Source of the DNA: Deltaproteobacteria bacterium Ga0077539
Lineage (GTDB): Bacteria > Myxococcota_A > Polyangia > Polyangiales > Ga0077539
DNA length: 64,000 bases
Direction of reading: 5' to 3'
Assembly (NCBI GenBank): GCA_001465015.1
Contig: LNEO01000123.1
Location: forward strand, 124,001 to 188,000
In this document: one piece after another, positions 46,362 through 54,237 of the stretch
Layout of the letters: the number at the start of each line of letters is the position of its first letter
How positions within the stretch are numbered: the stretch's first letter is position 1
Program-made: the position numbers and the translations under genes
Notes under the pieces: model-generated
Told to the model about the DNA's origin: nothing
The model's database searches: none
The model's input: the letters and a program-made list of their open reading frames with translations, nothing else

Positions 46362-46389
46362 TTGACGCTGAAATGCGCGCGACGATAAC
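46362..46389 (+). promoter_or_regulatory. Sigma-70-type promoter for membrane-protein gene
   Basis: TTGACG (-35, five of six) and GATAAC (-10, four of six) are separated by 16 bases. Transcription would start near 46396, about 20 bases before the ATG, and the SD GGAGCGGAG follows. Confidence 0.5.
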
Positions 46390-46416
46390 GTCGCAACCCT
46401 CAACCGGAGCGGAGAA

Positions 46417-47679
46417 ATGGCCGAGGAGAAGAAGCCGAACCTCAAAGATCGTCTGAAGAAAACCCAGGTCGGCATGCAGAATCCCGCTGCGGGTGCAGCG
46501 GCTCCGGCGCCAGGCGCCCCTGTCGCGCCCCCGGGCGCAGACCTCGTCGCTCCGCCAGTCGCAGCACCAGGAGGCGGTGGTTTTCCAGCGCCTTCGATGC
46601 CAGCGATCCCTGGGATCCCTGGGCTTGGAGGCGATGTCGCGCCTCCGCCCTTCGTCGCTGAACAGCAGGCTGCACAAGCCGCTGCAGCCAAAGCCGCAGC
46701 GCGCGCGAAAGCCGCTGCAGATGACCCCTTCGGCACCTCCACCGCTGCGCCTGGACCTCAAGAGGTCCGGATCGTCGTGGACGAGCGTCCCGTGGACGAC
46801 AAAGAGGTCGGTCGCAGCAGGACCGGTCTCATCGCTGGCATCGCCGCATCGCTCGTCCTGGGCCTCGGCCTCGGATACGTGTTCGGCACGCAGAGCGAAG
46901 TCAGCTCTCAGGGCCGACAGACGCTCTCGGCGCTCAACGGCGTCCGCGAGAAGGCGCAAAACGCCGGCAACCAGCTCGCGACGGTCAAGACCAAGATCGA
47001 GCACGCGTGCGAGCGCGCCAACGTCGCGGCGAGCGAAGAGCCGCAGGGCGCTCCGCAACAAGCCGCCGCACATCCGCCAGAGATCGACATGGATCTCGTC
47101 ACCTGGTTTCGCCAGGAAGGCGGCGAGAACGCCCCGTTCGGTCCCGACGTCTTCGCTGCACGCATGGGACGCCTCGATCCCGCGGTCTCTCAAAAGATCG
47201 CTGCGGTGCACGTCATGTTCACCCAGCTGTGGAACGACCTCCGCGCGCACGAGCGCGCCACCGGCAACGGTGACTCGGTTCGTGAGTCGCTTCGCGCGGC
47301 CGCGGACAACAGCGCGATGACCTTGAAGCTCGGCATGATCTTCAAGCAGGCCCAGGCCAACGCGTGGGTCGGCGTGGTCACCCTCGCGCAAAACGTCGAT
47401 CTGCGCACGGGAGCGGTCACGCTCGCGGCGCTCAACGGCATTCCAGAACCGACGCGACCGCGCGCGATCTTCACCGGGCTTCAACCGCTGACGACCGCCG
47501 CGCTGCCCAACACGTTCGTGAGCGTCAACGTCGCCGACGGGCTCGGCCCGGCGCTGCAGCGTTCGTCCGCGATGTCGTGGCTGCAATACCGCGATCGACT
47601 GCGCGGACTGCGCACCCTCGTGAACCAGCTCGATCAGGCCCAACAGGGTCTGATGGGCAAGCTTAGCGGCCGACGCTGA
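46417..47679 (+). CDS. Single-pass membrane protein with Pro/Ala-rich cytoplasmic region
   Basis: 420 residues. A basic N-terminus (MAEEKKPNLKDRLKKTQVG) is followed by a low-complexity Pro/Ala/Gly region (about 20-115). One transmembrane helix lies at about 137-157 (LIAGIAASLVLGLGLGYVFG), then an extracytoplasmic helical domain (about 160-420) without recognised family. The layout of short basic motif, Pro-rich linker, one membrane span and outer domain recalls myxobacterial gliding or cell-envelope proteins, but I cannot name it. It has its own promoter and SD and ends before a hairpin. Confidence 0.7.
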   Translation: MAEEKKPNLKDRLKKTQVGMQNPAAGAAAPAPGAPVAPPGADLVAPPVAAPGGGGFPAPSMPAIPGIPGLGGDVAPPPFVAEQQAAQAAAAKAAARAKAAADDPFGTSTAAPGPQEVRIVVDERPVDDKEVGRSRTGLIAGIAASLVLGLGLGYVFGTQSEVSSQGRQTLSALNGVREKAQNAGNQLATVKTKIEHACERANVAASEEPQGAPQQAAAHPPEIDMDLVTWFRQEGGENAPFGPDVFAARMGRLDPAVSQKIAAVHVMFTQLWNDLRAHERATGNGDSVRESLRAAADNSAMTLKLGMIFKQAQANAWVGVVTLAQNVDLRTGAVTLAALNGIPEPTRPRAIFTGLQPLTTAALPNTFVSVNVADGLGPALQRSSAMSWLQYRDRLRGLRTLVNQLDQAQQGLMGKLSGRR

Positions 47680-47684
47680 TCGGT

Positions 47685-47712
47685 GTGCGCAGCGGCTGGG
47701 GGCCGCGCGCAC
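47685..47712. terminator. GC-rich terminator hairpin between convergent genes
   Basis: GTGCGC-(A)-GCGGC pairs with GCCGC-GCGCAC around TGGGG, an 11-base-pair stem with one bulged A. It lies five bases after the membrane-protein stop and 27 bases from the convergent FHA gene. There is no T tract. Confidence 0.55.
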
Positions 47713-47739
47713 GATCGAGCGAACCGACGCGAAGGGGCG

Positions 47740-48507
47740 CTACGCGAGCAGAACGCGCATCAGGCCCTCGACGCGCTGCAACGCGAATTTCTCCGCGGGG
47801 CCGAGCAGGGCGACCTGGTCCTTCATCTTCGCGACGTAGTTCTTGAACGACGGCGTCACGGGATATCGAATCTTTCGCGCGAGCAAGTAGAGCTCATCGA
47901 CCGTCGCCGCGGGCGGGACCTTCGAGAGCGCCGCGTGCGCGTTGAAGACCCAGTCGACCCACTGGCTCTTTCCCGTCTCGGACGCGAGGCGAAGCGCGAA
48001 TCGCGTCGCATCAGGAAGCGCGCCGTTGTCCCGCTTGCCCGCTTCGAAGCCCGCGAGCATATCGGTGAGGAGGTTGGACAAGATTCGCTCTGCGTCGTCG
48101 ATGCGATTCATCGCGAACGCCTTCTCGACGACGCCGCCGAGGAGCGCGAGCGGCGTGCCCGCTTCGCCGAGCTCGCTCGTCATGGTCACCGCGACGCGCC
48201 GAACGTCGCGCGGGTTGTCCGCCTCGCCCACAACGACGGTGAACACCTGGCTGCCGATGGTCACGACGTCGTCGATCGTGAGCTCTTTGACGCCCGAGAG
48301 CTTGTTGTCATTGACCTTGACGCCGTTGCGCGAGCCGAGGTCTTCGACGACCAGCTTGCCGCCGCTCCTCCGAAACGCCGCATGACGACGGGACACGAGC
48401 GGATCCTCGAGGGCGAGCTGACAGTCGCGGCTGCGGCCGACGACGAACTCACCGCTCGCCGGCACGTCCAACAGCTGACTGAGATATCGCAGGCGAAACT
48501 CGGTCAC
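47740..48507 (-). CDS. FHA-domain protein, second of tandem pair
   Basis: 255 residues from GTG 48507, four bases after the upstream stop and with SD GGAGAGGG inside the upstream gene. FHA domain at about 1-95, with the phosphothreonine-binding residues in VVGRSRDCQLALEDPLVSRRH and DLGSRNGVKV. The C-terminal helical domain (about 105-255) is paralogous to that of the upstream FHA protein (ALRLASETGKSQWVDWVFNAH versus ALRLAASERDPQWVRWVTDTH). It has no zinc ribbon. FHA domains bind pThr proteins, so a Ser/Thr kinase pathway is implied, though no kinase is in the window. Translationally coupled to its paralogue. Confidence 0.9.
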   Translation of the reverse strand: MTEFRLRYLSQLLDVPASGEFVVGRSRDCQLALEDPLVSRRHAAFRRSGGKLVVEDLGSRNGVKVNDNKLSGVKELTIDDVVTIGSQVFTVVVGEADNPRDVRRVAVTMTSELGEAGTPLALLGGVVEKAFAMNRIDDAERILSNLLTDMLAGFEAGKRDNGALPDATRFALRLASETGKSQWVDWVFNAHAALSKVPPAATVDELYLLARKIRYPVTPSFKNYVAKMKDQVALLGPAEKFALQRVEGLMRVLLA

Positions 48508-48511
48508 CGCG

Positions 48512-49369
48512 TCATCCCTCTCCGCCGCTCCTTGGAGCGAGACTCTCCAGCGCGGAAACGACAACGGCCTCTGAAGCGCCCAGCGGTTGCTCGCGAAGCG
48601 CTCGGGTGAGGCCGACGATCAACCCCCGACTCTCTGCGTTCGCCGCCGCCGCCGCAGCGAAGGCAGCCTGCAACGAACCGTTGGGAACAGCACGGACCGT
48701 CGCGTGCGTGTCGGTGACCCAACGAACCCATTGCGGGTCGCGCTCGCTCGCCGCCAACCGCAGCGCGTACTCGCTGATCTGGGTCAACGCGCGCACGTCG
48801 ACTTGCGAGTCGTGCCGGACGCGATCGGAGAACTCCTCGGCCGCGCGGGTGAGCATCCTCGCTGCTTCTTGTGTCTTTCCTGCAGCGATCGCGCGCTCGA
48901 GCACTTCGCCGACGAGCTCGAGCACCCACGCTCGCCGTGGCTCGAAGACGACGCCCGACATCGTGTCCTCGTCCTTCGTCGCGGGCGATGCGCAGTGCGG
49001 ACAGACCTCCGCTCCTTCGGCGTACGGACTGCCGCAGTGCGCGCACAACCGCATCGCTCCAGTGGCGCGCGTCTGTCGCTTCTCGACGCTCATCTCGAAG
49101 AAGACCAGCTCCTGCGCGCCGATGCGAATGCGGTCGGCGTCCTTGAGTTCGACAGGGTCCTTCACGGGGCGTCCGTTGAGCCGCGAGCCGTTGCGGCTGC
49201 TCAGATCCACGAGCGTGCAGCGCGCTTCGTAGACCACGATCTTCGCGTGTTGCCGTGAAATAAGGGGGTCCTCGATCGTGATGTGACAATCAGGGCTGCG
49301 GCCGATCACCACCTCTCCGACCGGGAGATCGAACTCTTGCAAGAGAAACCGCAGTCGAAATCGAGACAC
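48512..49369 (-). CDS. FHA-domain protein with zinc ribbon, first of tandem pair
   Basis: 285 residues. FHA domain at about 1-95 (VVIGRSPDCHITIEDPLISR, QHAKIVV, DLSSRNGSRLNG), then a zinc ribbon (LCAHCGSPYAEGAEVCPHC) with four Cys. A helical domain (about 130-285) is shared with the downstream paralogue. It is predicted to read phosphothreonine marks on partner proteins in the cytosol. The ribbon could bind protein or nucleic acid. It is coupled to the second FHA gene and lies 83 bases from the divergent NifU-like gene. Confidence 0.92.
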   Translation of the reverse strand: MSRFRLRFLLQEFDLPVGEVVIGRSPDCHITIEDPLISRQHAKIVVYEARCTLVDLSSRNGSRLNGRPVKDPVELKDADRIRIGAQELVFFEMSVEKRQTRATGAMRLCAHCGSPYAEGAEVCPHCASPATKDEDTMSGVVFEPRRAWVLELVGEVLERAIAAGKTQEAARMLTRAAEEFSDRVRHDSQVDVRALTQISEYALRLAASERDPQWVRWVTDTHATVRAVPNGSLQAAFAAAAAANAESRGLIVGLTRALREQPLGASEAVVVSALESLAPRSGGEG

Positions 49370-49452
49370 GCCGACGGTTATGCTAGGTCGCGCGGCACGA
49401 GCGAGTCAACGAACCATCGCGACTCCGTGGCCTTGTGGTACGGTTGACGCGC

Positions 49453-49704
49453 ATGATGAACGAGCAGCGGAGCACGGCGATCGATCCGCGCATCGTGGTC
49501 AGTGACGTTCTTGCGCCGTTGATCGAGCGGGACGGCGGCACGATCGAGTTCGTCCGTGTCGACGGCGCAACTGCCATCGTGCGCCTCGGCGGCGCTTGCA
49601 ACGGTTGCCCTGGTCGAACAATGACCATCGCGCAGGTGATCCTCCCGGCGCTTCGCCGAGCCAACGGCGCGATCGAGCGCGTCGACTGCGAACCGTCCCC
49701 CTGA
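49453..49704 (+). CDS. NifU-like (C-terminal domain) iron-sulfur scaffold protein
   Basis: 83 residues from ATG 49453; an upstream GTG at 49435 adds six residues. The whole protein is a NifU C-terminal-type domain: LAPLIERDGGTIEFVRVDG then the CxxC site in GGACNGCPG and MTIAQVILPALR. Such stand-alone domains carry a labile [4Fe-4S] cluster on the CxxC of a dimer and hand it to target proteins. There is no N-terminal IscU-like part. It is divergent from the FHA genes and convergent with a secreted protein, so context does not tell its target. Confidence 0.88.
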   Translation: MMNEQRSTAIDPRIVVSDVLAPLIERDGGTIEFVRVDGATAIVRLGGACNGCPGRTMTIAQVILPALRRANGAIERVDCEPSP

Positions 49705-49744
49705 CGAATCGCGTCGATCGCCCCCCCACCCGCGACCGGAAAGG

Positions 49745-50746
49745 TCAGAGGCCGCGCAAACCGCCGAGCCCGTCGCCTGGGTTCGAGCTTCCGCTGTTCG
49801 ACCCAGAGTTGAGGCTCGAGCCAGTGCTCGTCGGGGTGCTCGACCCCGAGTTGGGTCGCGCCGAAGCTGCGGCGCCCGCATCCGCCGACTGAACGCGACG
49901 AATCTTGCCCGTCACGCGATCGACGATGTCGGTGTTGTTGTCGGTGTCGACGTTGCCCATCACGGTTTCTTGCGGCAACGAGCCCGGGGTCCCGTTGTCG
50001 ACCTTCGCGGGCATGTTGCGGCGAAGCTCGCTGAGCCTCGCCAGGACGCTCTTGTCCTCGTACACGAGGCAAAACGCTCCGTAGAACGTCGAGTGGTCGA
50101 TCACGCGAAGCCGCGTCGCGGGGTTCTGCCAGAACACCGCTTCGATTCGATCCGCCTGGTCTGTTCGCATCCGGCGCAGGCCGGGCGCGCCGAAGAGGCC
50201 GTCGAGGCTCGTGACGAACGTGCTGAAGTCCACCTGTGCGCCGCGGGGCACGCTGCGGGCTTGAAAGCGCTTCCAGAGCCGATCATTGAAGAAGAAGAAG
50301 AACTCGCGCACGCCCGTCCGAGTGTCCTCGTAGACGAGCATGCTCTCGTTGTTGTTATGCGTGTACTCGCTGCCGACGAAGCTCGTGTCCCAGCGCCGCT
50401 GGGGCGGGGTGCCGTTGAGCAACAGGTAGCTTCGGCGGAAGCTCGCGATGACGGCGTCGCGTTGCTGCATGAGCCGGTCCTGCTCGACCTGCCCCTTGTT
50501 CTTGAGCAGCGGCAGGTATTCGGCCGCCAAACGCCGCCGATACGTCTCGATGACCTGATCGTGGGTCCAGCCCCACTGAATCACGCCGAGCTCCGCAGCG
50601 ATCTGCTCGCTGTTGGGCGGCTCGGTCGGCTGCGCTGCAGCCTGGTTGGTCCGACCACGACCACGACCCCTGCGCTGCGCTTCGGCTGACAGGGCGAAGA
50701 CCCCGACCGTGAACAGCACGAACGAAACCTGGATGAACCTGCGCAT
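49745..50746 (-). CDS. Secreted protein of unknown function with Ser/Gly-rich tail
   Basis: 333 residues from ATG 50746, the start of a signal peptide ending near SAEAQ; the longer frame was trimmed. After an RGRGRGR segment comes a folded region (about 45-265), helical then beta, with a run of five Phe (EFFFFFNDRLWK). A low-complexity Ser/Gly/Thr/Asn tail follows (about 285-333). No family is recognised. Upstream of the start, in a 174-base divergent gap, is a perfect inverted repeat and a TATAAA-like -10 on the minus strand. Confidence 0.65.
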   Translation of the reverse strand: MRRFIQVSFVLFTVGVFALSAEAQRRGRGRGRTNQAAAQPTEPPNSEQIAAELGVIQWGWTHDQVIETYRRRLAAEYLPLLKNKGQVEQDRLMQQRDAVIASFRRSYLLLNGTPPQRRWDTSFVGSEYTHNNNESMLVYEDTRTGVREFFFFFNDRLWKRFQARSVPRGAQVDFSTFVTSLDGLFGAPGLRRMRTDQADRIEAVFWQNPATRLRVIDHSTFYGAFCLVYEDKSVLARLSELRRNMPAKVDNGTPGSLPQETVMGNVDTDNNTDIVDRVTGKIRRVQSADAGAAASARPNSGSSTPTSTGSSLNSGSNSGSSNPGDGLGGLRGL

Positions 50747-50772
50747 CGTCCTGACCTCTCTTGGACTCTTAC

Positions 50773-50804
50773 CGCTGCGGCCGGTGGACCCTGTCGCCGC
50801 AGCG
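50773..50804. repeat. Perfect 8-base inverted repeat in divergent gap
   Basis: CGCTGCGG and CCGCAGCG are separated by 16 bases. They lie 27 bases upstream of the secreted-protein start (minus strand) and beside a TATAAA-like -10 at about 50812-50817 on the minus strand, so either an operator or a leader hairpin. No SD was seen for the plus-strand gene. Confidence 0.4.
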
Positions 50805-50920
50805 TGCGACGGTTTATACCGCATCGCGCGTAGTGGACGGACTACTCGCGTGTTGCATTCAGCGGCACGTCACGACCGCCCCCGAAGATCCTTCGCCCCA
50901 CACGCGATATCCTACACACC

Positions 50921-52279
50921 ATGGCAACGAAATTCCTCGCTCGTCGCCCGGCTCTCTCGGCGCTCGCTGCATTTGCGCTGACAACGCTGCTCCCAGCGCT
51001 CGCCTTCGCAGGGACCAGCGACGGCTCGCAAGACCTGTTTTCGCGGATGTTGGCCCGATACGGCCTCGTCGCCGCGCTCGCAGGCGCCTTCGTCGGCGGG
51101 CTGTTCACCGCTGGAACCGGCTGCGTCTACCCCATGATCGGCATCACCGTGTCGGTCTTCGGGGCGAACAAACAGACCTCGCGGGCGCGGTCGATGCTGC
51201 TCTCGACGTCGTTTGTGCACGGAATCGCCGCGTTTTACGTGCCGCTCGGCCTCGCCGCCGGACTCAGCGGCGGCCTGTTCGGCGCGATCGCCGGTCACCC
51301 CGTGGTGATCGTCTTCGAAGCGCTGCTCATGTTCGCGATGGCCCTGTCGATGTTCGGCCTGTACGACATCCAGCTCCCGGCCTCGATCCAGACGCGACTG
51401 TCGTCCATGGGCGGGTTGGGCGTCCGCGGCGCGTTCGTCGTGGGCCTCGTCCTCGGTCCGATCGCAGCGCCCTGCGCGACCGCCCCGTTGGCCGGGATCC
51501 TGTCGTTTATCTTTTCCACGAAGAACGCAGGCTTCGGTGCGCTCTCGCTCTATGTGTATTCGCTCGGCCTCGGGCTGCCGTTCTTTCTCGTGGGAGCGCT
51601 CGCGATGGGCCTGCCCAAGCCCGGCCGATGGATGAACCTCGTGAAGTCCGTCCTCGGGTTCGTCCTGTTGGTCGTGGGGCTGTGGTATCTCCGCCAGCTG
51701 GTTCCGTTCTTCAAGCATCCGCCGGCGGTGATCAACACCATCGTGCAGGTGGTCTTGTTGGGGCTCGGGCTCGGTGGGGCGATCTTCGCCGCGATGAAGG
51801 CGTCGGCGTCCCGCGAGAAGGCGGGCAAGATCGCTGGCTTTGCCGTCGCGTCGATCGCGACCGTCTGGCTCCTCGGCGCGGAGCCCACGGTCAACGCAGG
51901 CGCGTGTGGACCCGTCCAATGGCGGACCGACCTCGCCGCAGCCCGAGCGGTCGCGCAGCGAGAGCGGCGCCCGATGCTCATTGATTTCGGAGCGACGTGG
52001 TGCCGCGCGTGCGAAGAGCTCGCGCACCAAACGCTCCCTGCGCCGCAAGTCGCCTGCGCGCTCAGCGAGCTGCGCTTCGTCAGCGTCAAGCTGTACGAGC
52101 ACGAGCAGGGCGACGATCGCTTCGAGACCCTTCAGCGCGAGTGGAACGTTCGTTCTTTGCCCGCTGTCATCGTGCTCGACGCCAACGGTCGCGAAGTGGC
52201 GCGGGTCACGGAGTTCATCGCTCCCGACCGAATGGCCGCCATCGTGCGCCGCGTCGAACAGCGAACCTCCCAGCGCTGA
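50921..52279 (+). CDS. DsbD-like thiol reductase (membrane domain plus C-terminal thioredoxin)
   Basis: 452 residues. An N-terminal signal or first hydrophobic segment is followed by a CcdA/DsbD-type membrane domain (about 45-320) with its two redox Cys in GTGCVYP and APCATAP. A C-terminal thioredoxin domain (about 330-450) has WCRAC. The periplasmic N-terminal DsbD-alpha domain is absent, so electrons from cytosolic thioredoxin would leave through the C-terminal domain only. It should reduce periplasmic disulfides or supply cytochrome c or copper proteins. Downstream lies the copper-monooxygenase-like gene, a possible client (inference). It is followed by two hairpins. Confidence 0.92.
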   Translation: MATKFLARRPALSALAAFALTTLLPALAFAGTSDGSQDLFSRMLARYGLVAALAGAFVGGLFTAGTGCVYPMIGITVSVFGANKQTSRARSMLLSTSFVHGIAAFYVPLGLAAGLSGGLFGAIAGHPVVIVFEALLMFAMALSMFGLYDIQLPASIQTRLSSMGGLGVRGAFVVGLVLGPIAAPCATAPLAGILSFIFSTKNAGFGALSLYVYSLGLGLPFFLVGALAMGLPKPGRWMNLVKSVLGFVLLVVGLWYLRQLVPFFKHPPAVINTIVQVVLLGLGLGGAIFAAMKASASREKAGKIAGFAVASIATVWLLGAEPTVNAGACGPVQWRTDLAAARAVAQRERRPMLIDFGATWCRACEELAHQTLPAPQVACALSELRFVSVKLYEHEQGDDRFETLQREWNVRSLPAVIVLDANGREVARVTEFIAPDRMAAIVRRVEQRTSQR

Positions 52280-52312
52280 GCGCCGAACACCGAGACGTCG
52301 TTGGCACACCGC

Positions 52313-52350
52313 GGCGCGAATGCCGCAGGGACAGACGGTCCGTTCGCGCC
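52313..52350. terminator. Nested hairpin after DsbD-like gene
   Basis: GGCGCGAA pairs with TTCGCGCC across 22 bases that contain an inner GGAC/GTCC pair. It is 34 bases after the DsbD-like stop. There is no T tract, so termination is a guess; it may also stabilise the 3' end. Confidence 0.4.
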
Positions 52351-52375
52351 AGAATCGCCGCGAAATCGAGGAAAC

Positions 52376-52392
52376 TCGGCGAAAGACGCCGA
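52376..52392. repeat. Hairpin before monooxygenase-like gene
   Basis: TCGGCG-AAAGA-CGCCGA has perfect six-base arms. It lies 40 bases before the ATG at 52432 and just downstream of the nested hairpin. A leader or attenuator-like structure is possible. Confidence 0.35.
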
Positions 52393-52431
52393 CGCGTCGC
52401 TCGTGGCACGATGCAGGCAGAGAGGAGAGCC

Positions 52432-53466
52432 ATGGCATCGAACACGAGCCGATTTCGACAGATCGAGGGCGTTCGCTCGCTTCGTTCGCTCGCGCTCGCG
52501 GCAATGCCGCTCGTGAGCGGCTGCGCGCCGGCCATCGAGCCGTACGCTCCGCCCGTGCTCGCGCCTCCTCCCGCGGGACGAGGCGTGCAGCTGCGCGTGG
52601 CGTTCGACGTTCCCTCGGGGTCCGAGCAGCAGCGCTGTTGGACGTTCAGGCTCCCGTCGATGCAGGACCTCGAGGTGGTGCGATACGAGGTCGCGTACAA
52701 CCGCGGCTCGCACCACATGAATCTCTTTCGGGCCATCCCGACGGTCGAGCAACAAGCGCGGCGCGACGGCGTAGACCTGCCCGCGGAGACGGGGCTCTCT
52801 GGACAAGGCGTCGAGTGCTTCAACGCGATCGACTTCGACCGGTTCGACCTCGTCGTCGGGTCGCAAGACACCAAGCTGGACTGGTCCCTCCCGCAGGGAG
52901 TCGCGTATCGATTGCATGCAAATTCGCTGATGATATTGCAGTCGCACTTCGTGAACGGACGGACGCAAGCGACGCCTGGCGATCGCGCCGAGGTCCTCAT
53001 CAACCTGTGGACCGCGGAGAACCCCGCGACGATTCAGCATCACCTCGGGGCGATGTTCGCGAACAATCGCCAGCTGAACATCCCGCCGCGAAGCACCAAC
53101 GTCCCCTTCTCACGCGGCTGCGATCTGCCCGCGGGCGGAACGTTCGTCGCGATGACGGGACACTTTCATTCGAGGGGAAGAACGTTCACCGTCTGGGATT
53201 CGACAGACGGGATCACGCCGCAGAATCAGTGCTACCGCTCGGCGAATTGGGCAGAGCCGCCGTTCGTGGTGATGGACGGTCGAGAGGGTCGTCCCGCGCC
53301 AGTGACCGTTCCGCGAAACGGGGGGCTCTTCTACACGTGCTCCTTCGACAACCCCGGCAACACGCCGATCACGTTCGGGCCGCACGTCGAGTACGAGGAG
53401 CACTGTAATCTGTTCGCTTACTACTACCCGTCGGATCCCGATGCCCGCGCGCGCTACTGCTTCTGA
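52432..53466 (+). CDS. Copper type II monooxygenase-like lipoprotein (PHM/DBM fold)
   Basis: 344 residues from ATG 52432 (SD GAGGAG). The lipobox is LVSGC (Cys31). The copper-ligand pattern of peptidylglycine/dopamine monooxygenases is visible: His94-His95 (SHHMNLF) and His172 (SHFVNG) for the first copper, and His244/His246 (GHFHSRG) for the second. The axial Met ligand of the second site (EMCN... in the animal enzymes) is replaced by His324 (EEHCNLFAYYYP). The enzymes hydroxylate C-H bonds using copper and a reductant. The protein should be periplasmic or at the outer surface. It is followed, with a 26-base overlap, by a small lipoprotein gene. Confidence 0.75.
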   Translation: MASNTSRFRQIEGVRSLRSLALAAMPLVSGCAPAIEPYAPPVLAPPPAGRGVQLRVAFDVPSGSEQQRCWTFRLPSMQDLEVVRYEVAYNRGSHHMNLFRAIPTVEQQARRDGVDLPAETGLSGQGVECFNAIDFDRFDLVVGSQDTKLDWSLPQGVAYRLHANSLMILQSHFVNGRTQATPGDRAEVLINLWTAENPATIQHHLGAMFANNRQLNIPPRSTNVPFSRGCDLPAGGTFVAMTGHFHSRGRTFTVWDSTDGITPQNQCYRSANWAEPPFVVMDGREGRPAPVTVPRNGGLFYTCSFDNPGNTPITFGPHVEYEEHCNLFAYYYPSDPDARARYCF

Positions 53467-54226
53467 ATCGATCGCCGCGCTCTTCGTGCTCGCCGTCACA
53501 TCGGCCAGCGCGTGCACGCCGCCTCCCCCCGTCGAGCCGGTCGATGACGCGGGCGCTTGTCGTGCACGGGTGAGAGCCTTCGCTGACGGCGGCCTCGATC
53601 GCGGAGCGTGCCCGATTCAGGGCTGCGAGGCCGACAACGGCATGAGCCTCGTCGTCGGGACCGGACGCGACGGAACGACCGATGGCTACCGCCCCCTACG
53701 CGACGGCGACGAGCTCTACGTGATCCCTGGCGAGCAAGGCTTGCAGCACCTGCTCGTGGGCTTTCGCGGCGCCGGGTTCGACGGGCGACTCCCGCTCATC
53801 GAAGTCCGCGCCCGTCGCGCGAGCGACTGCGTCGAGGTCGGCTACGTGCGCTTTCGACTGACGTTCGAGCCGGACCCCGCCGATCCATCTCGTCTGGCGA
53901 TTCCCGGTATCCGCGTGGTGCTGGACGACAACGTCGACCGCCGCGAGTACTGCACGATCCTCGGACGCGACGTCGTTCTGGTCATCGACGCAACGACACC
54001 CGAGGGCCAGTGGGCGCACCGCGAGGTGCGCGTGCGGGTCGCTGACATCGACCCGAACACACGCCCCGAGCTCCGCGAGGCGTGGAGAAACGCGTGCCTC
54101 CGCGTCGACGGGGGCACGACGGACGCGGCTGTTCGAGACGCGGCGAACGTCGATGTTGGCGCCGCGGACGGCGCGAACGTCGCAGACACGAGCGGCCCAG
54201 ACGCGTCCGACTTCGACGCTCGGTGA
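53441..54226 (+). CDS. Small lipoprotein, first of a QGxQH pair
   Basis: 261 residues. The lipobox is ASAC (Cys25). After a Pro/Asp linker, a beta-sandwich-like domain (about 65-205) contains GDELYVIPGEQGLQHLLVGF and later CVEVGYVRFRL. The tail (about 225-261) is Asp/Ala-rich and disordered. It overlaps the copper-monooxygenase-like gene by 26 bases and is in the same line as a paralogue (next gene). It shares with it the pattern G..V...P/R G.QG.QH followed by an aromatic or leucine strand. The family is not known to me. It may be an accessory of the copper protein. Confidence 0.75.
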   Translation: MPARATASESIAALFVLAVTSASACTPPPPVEPVDDAGACRARVRAFADGGLDRGACPIQGCEADNGMSLVVGTGRDGTTDGYRPLRDGDELYVIPGEQGLQHLLVGFRGAGFDGRLPLIEVRARRASDCVEVGYVRFRLTFEPDPADPSRLAIPGIRVVLDDNVDRREYCTILGRDVVLVIDATTPEGQWAHREVRVRVADIDPNTRPELREAWRNACLRVDGGTTDAAVRDAANVDVGAADGANVADTSGPDASDFDAR

Positions 54227-54237
54227 AGCAAGCACCC

